A stretch of 41,025 bases of DNA from Herpetosiphonaceae bacterium (lineage in GTDB: Bacteria > Chloroflexota > Chloroflexia > Chloroflexales > Kallotenuaceae), in the NCBI GenBank assembly GCA_013821605.1, contig JACDGP010000042.1:1-41025 (forward strand). Direction: 5' to 3'. Below the pieces are notes generated by a model. It worked only from the letters and a program-made list of their open reading frames with translations, was not told where the DNA came from and did no database searches. Shown here one piece after another: positions 39,674 through 41,025 of the stretch. Each line of letters opens with the position of its first letter. Position 1 is the stretch's first letter. Made by a program: the position numbers and the translations under genes.

Positions 39674-39724
39674 GCGGGTGAGACCTCCCCAACGCGTGGT
39701 AGCTGCCCACACCACGCCGATGTA

Positions 39725-40915
39725 CTAGAAGCCACCCGTGCCGTGGGGTGTTCCGTTCCCGGTGGGGCCATCATAGCCAAATTTGCCGTTACAGAGATAC
39801 GATCCGCCGCAACTACCATTCCTGCCGCTGATCACTTTGTACAGGCTGGAAAGGTGGCTGTAGGAGTACGAGCCATAGTTCACAGTTGCTGCATTCCCGG
39901 CCAAAGCATACACGCCGGCGATAATCGGTGAGGCTACGCTGGTGCCGCCGAAGACCATCCATCCTCGGACGCCATAGGTGTCGTAGACCGCGACGCCCGT
40001 CGCCGGATCGGCCACTGCCGCAACATCGGCGACTGTGCGCCGCGCGCAACCTGTATCTAATTGCCAGCTAGGCTTACTAATATAGGCGCTGCAGCCACTA
40101 CCGGCACCACCGCTGGAAGGGGCGGCACTGCCCCACACGGTCTCTTTCCAACCGCGCGCGTTGCTGGCACGCACCAGATTCGTGCCGCCCACTGCGGTCA
40201 CGTACTGCGACGCCGCTGGGAACTCGACTCCATAACCATTGTCACCCGAGCTTACCGTGATCGCGATCCCGGGATGGTTGTAGTGTACTTCGTCGTTGAC
40301 CTCGTTGCTGTATTCACCGCCACCATAGCTATTGCTGATCACGTTGGCACCCAATGTGGCTGCCTCATCGACAGCGAGCGCGAGGTTCGCGGAGCTATTG
40401 CTTGTCGCCTCGACCAGCAAAATGTGACAATTTGGGCAAGCAGCACTTACCATATCGAGGTCCAGCGAAATCTCTTCTGCCCAACTGACGTTGCCGCCGG
40501 GCGGATACGCCGTGCCACCGGTTTGATCGACCTTGCGGAAGCAGCCGTTAGCCGTGGTACATGGTGCTAAACCAAATTGAGAACGATAAACGGCAAGATC
40601 TGCTTCTGCTCTGGGATCGTCATAAGCATCAGCAATTGCCACGGTTTGGCCGTTTCCAGCCGTGTCACTCGGCAGTTGGTAGGCGGATTGCAGATCGCTC
40701 GGCCCGTACCCACTAGGCGTCACATTCGGGCCTGCTGCCAGTGGGGCAATATCGGTGCGGACAACAGCGTGACAATGGGCAGTTCCGGGAGCAGTAAGCC
40801 CGCAAACCCGCGCAAACGTTGGCTGAGCCGGTGAAGCAGCTACTGTGCTCGATAAACTACTCACTGGCAACCCTACAAAGGCCAGGATGCCCAACAGGTG
40901 AACAACACACTTCAT
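39725..40915 (-). CDS. Secreted S53 (sedolisin-type) serine-carboxyl peptidase
   Basis: 396 residues. Signal peptide ~1-28, then a short pre-domain (CGLTAPGTAHCHAVVRTD) and GPSDLQSAYQLPS typical of this group. Catalytic residues visible: E148 and D152 in WAEEISLDLDMVSA, oxyanion D225 in SSGDNG, Ser326 in GGTSVASP. The large kumamolisin pro-domain is absent; only ~70 residues precede the catalytic domain. Multiple Cys (CPNC, GCSAY, CGGSYLC) suggest extracellular disulfides. The calcium site would be in the final segment (GKFGYDGPTGNGTPHG). ATG at 40915; a TTG two codons earlier is less likely. Confidence 0.88.
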   Translation of the reverse strand: MKCVVHLLGILAFVGLPVSSLSSTVAASPAQPTFARVCGLTAPGTAHCHAVVRTDIAPLAAGPNVTPSGYGPSDLQSAYQLPSDTAGNGQTVAIADAYDDPRAEADLAVYRSQFGLAPCTTANGCFRKVDQTGGTAYPPGGNVSWAEEISLDLDMVSAACPNCHILLVEATSNSSANLALAVDEAATLGANVISNSYGGGEYSNEVNDEVHYNHPGIAITVSSGDNGYGVEFPAASQYVTAVGGTNLVRASNARGWKETVWGSAAPSSGGAGSGCSAYISKPSWQLDTGCARRTVADVAAVADPATGVAVYDTYGVRGWMVFGGTSVASPIIAGVYALAGNAATVNYGSYSYSHLSSLYKVISGRNGSCGGSYLCNGKFGYDGPTGNGTPHGTGGF

Positions 40916-40950
40916 AACCAACTCATTTCGCTATAACACAATGATAGCAG

Positions 40951-41025
40951 CTACCGCCAACCGCTGATCCGCTCGACCCATAGCCTGCCCGCCCGTGCTA
41001 ACTGCTCCTGCCGCCGTTCGAGCAG
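40951..41025 (-). CDS. C-terminal fragment of a possible gene at the window edge
   Basis: Minus-strand frame open from the window edge with 24 codons ending ...ARAGRLWVERISGWR then TAG at 40951. The Arg/Gln-rich helix-like sequence looks coding but is too short to identify. It is 35 nt from the sedolisin start and probably belongs to a gene further right. Confidence 0.4.
   Translation of the reverse strand: MLERRQEQLARAGRLWVERISGWR

Overview
The window is a gene-dense stretch of moderately high-GC chromosome from a Gram-positive-type (single-membrane) bacterium. Chloroflexota is the best guess. The inference rests on Sec-exported proteins with Thr/Pro stalks, an FtsK/RNase J housekeeping block, a PadR regulator with a Gly/Arg-rich N-terminus, an ECF41 sigma factor, a luciferase-like F420/flavin oxidoreductase, a cytochrome P450 and an IS1341-type TnpB element. 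No rRNA, tRNA or CRISPR array was seen.

Layout. (1) 1-5338, minus strand: a tandem array of at least four paralogous secreted phosphoesterases (phospholipase C / acid phosphatase family), the last cut by the window edge. (2) 5339-7706: a gene-poor 0.5 kb stretch, a pentapeptide-repeat protein with near-identical 15-bp DNA repeats, and a stalked beta-helix surface protein. (3) 7918-14504: housekeeping genes pgsA, family-4 uracil-DNA glycosylase, a membrane protein, RNase J (with a structured leader and a small overlapping ORF) and ftsK. (4) 14535-16361: an AAC(2')-like acetyltransferase whose start abuts a solitary TnpB element. (5) 16421-26511: small envelope proteins, a DUF4405 membrane cytochrome, aldo-keto reductase, nucleotidyltransferase-like protein, LLM oxidoreductase, PHP phosphoesterase, PadR regulator and a four-gene two-component/DedA operon. 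(6) 26637-30689: an SDR, then an operon of VOC protein, FAD oxidoreductase and ECF41 sigma factor. (7) 30871-39673: an accessory detoxification region of regulator/enzyme pairs, with TetR/P450, MarR/truncated hemoglobin, MhqR/MhqD/MhqO-like quinone defence, a cupin, AraC and TfoX-like proteins. (8) 39725-40915: a secreted sedolisin-type protease.

The strongest unexplained signal is a shared promoter architecture. Four transcription units (16522, 20587, 22575 and the two-component operon at 23394) each carry a TTAACA-like half-site array with 11-bp phasing at a fixed distance from a TATCCT -10 box. The array resembles PhoB/PhoP-type operators. One copy lies in front of the response regulator itself, so the response regulator/kinase pair probably runs a local, autoregulated envelope regulon. 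Other regulatory dyads are clear: a PadR operator on its own promoter, TetR half-sites before P450, MarR dyads between marR and globin, and two identical 14-bp operators flanking the mhqR-like gene. Several genes (pgsA, the glycosylase, the aldo-keto reductase, both MarR regulators) have good -35/-10 boxes placed so that the transcript starts at or within about 8 nt of the start codon, suggesting leaderless or near-leaderless mRNAs.
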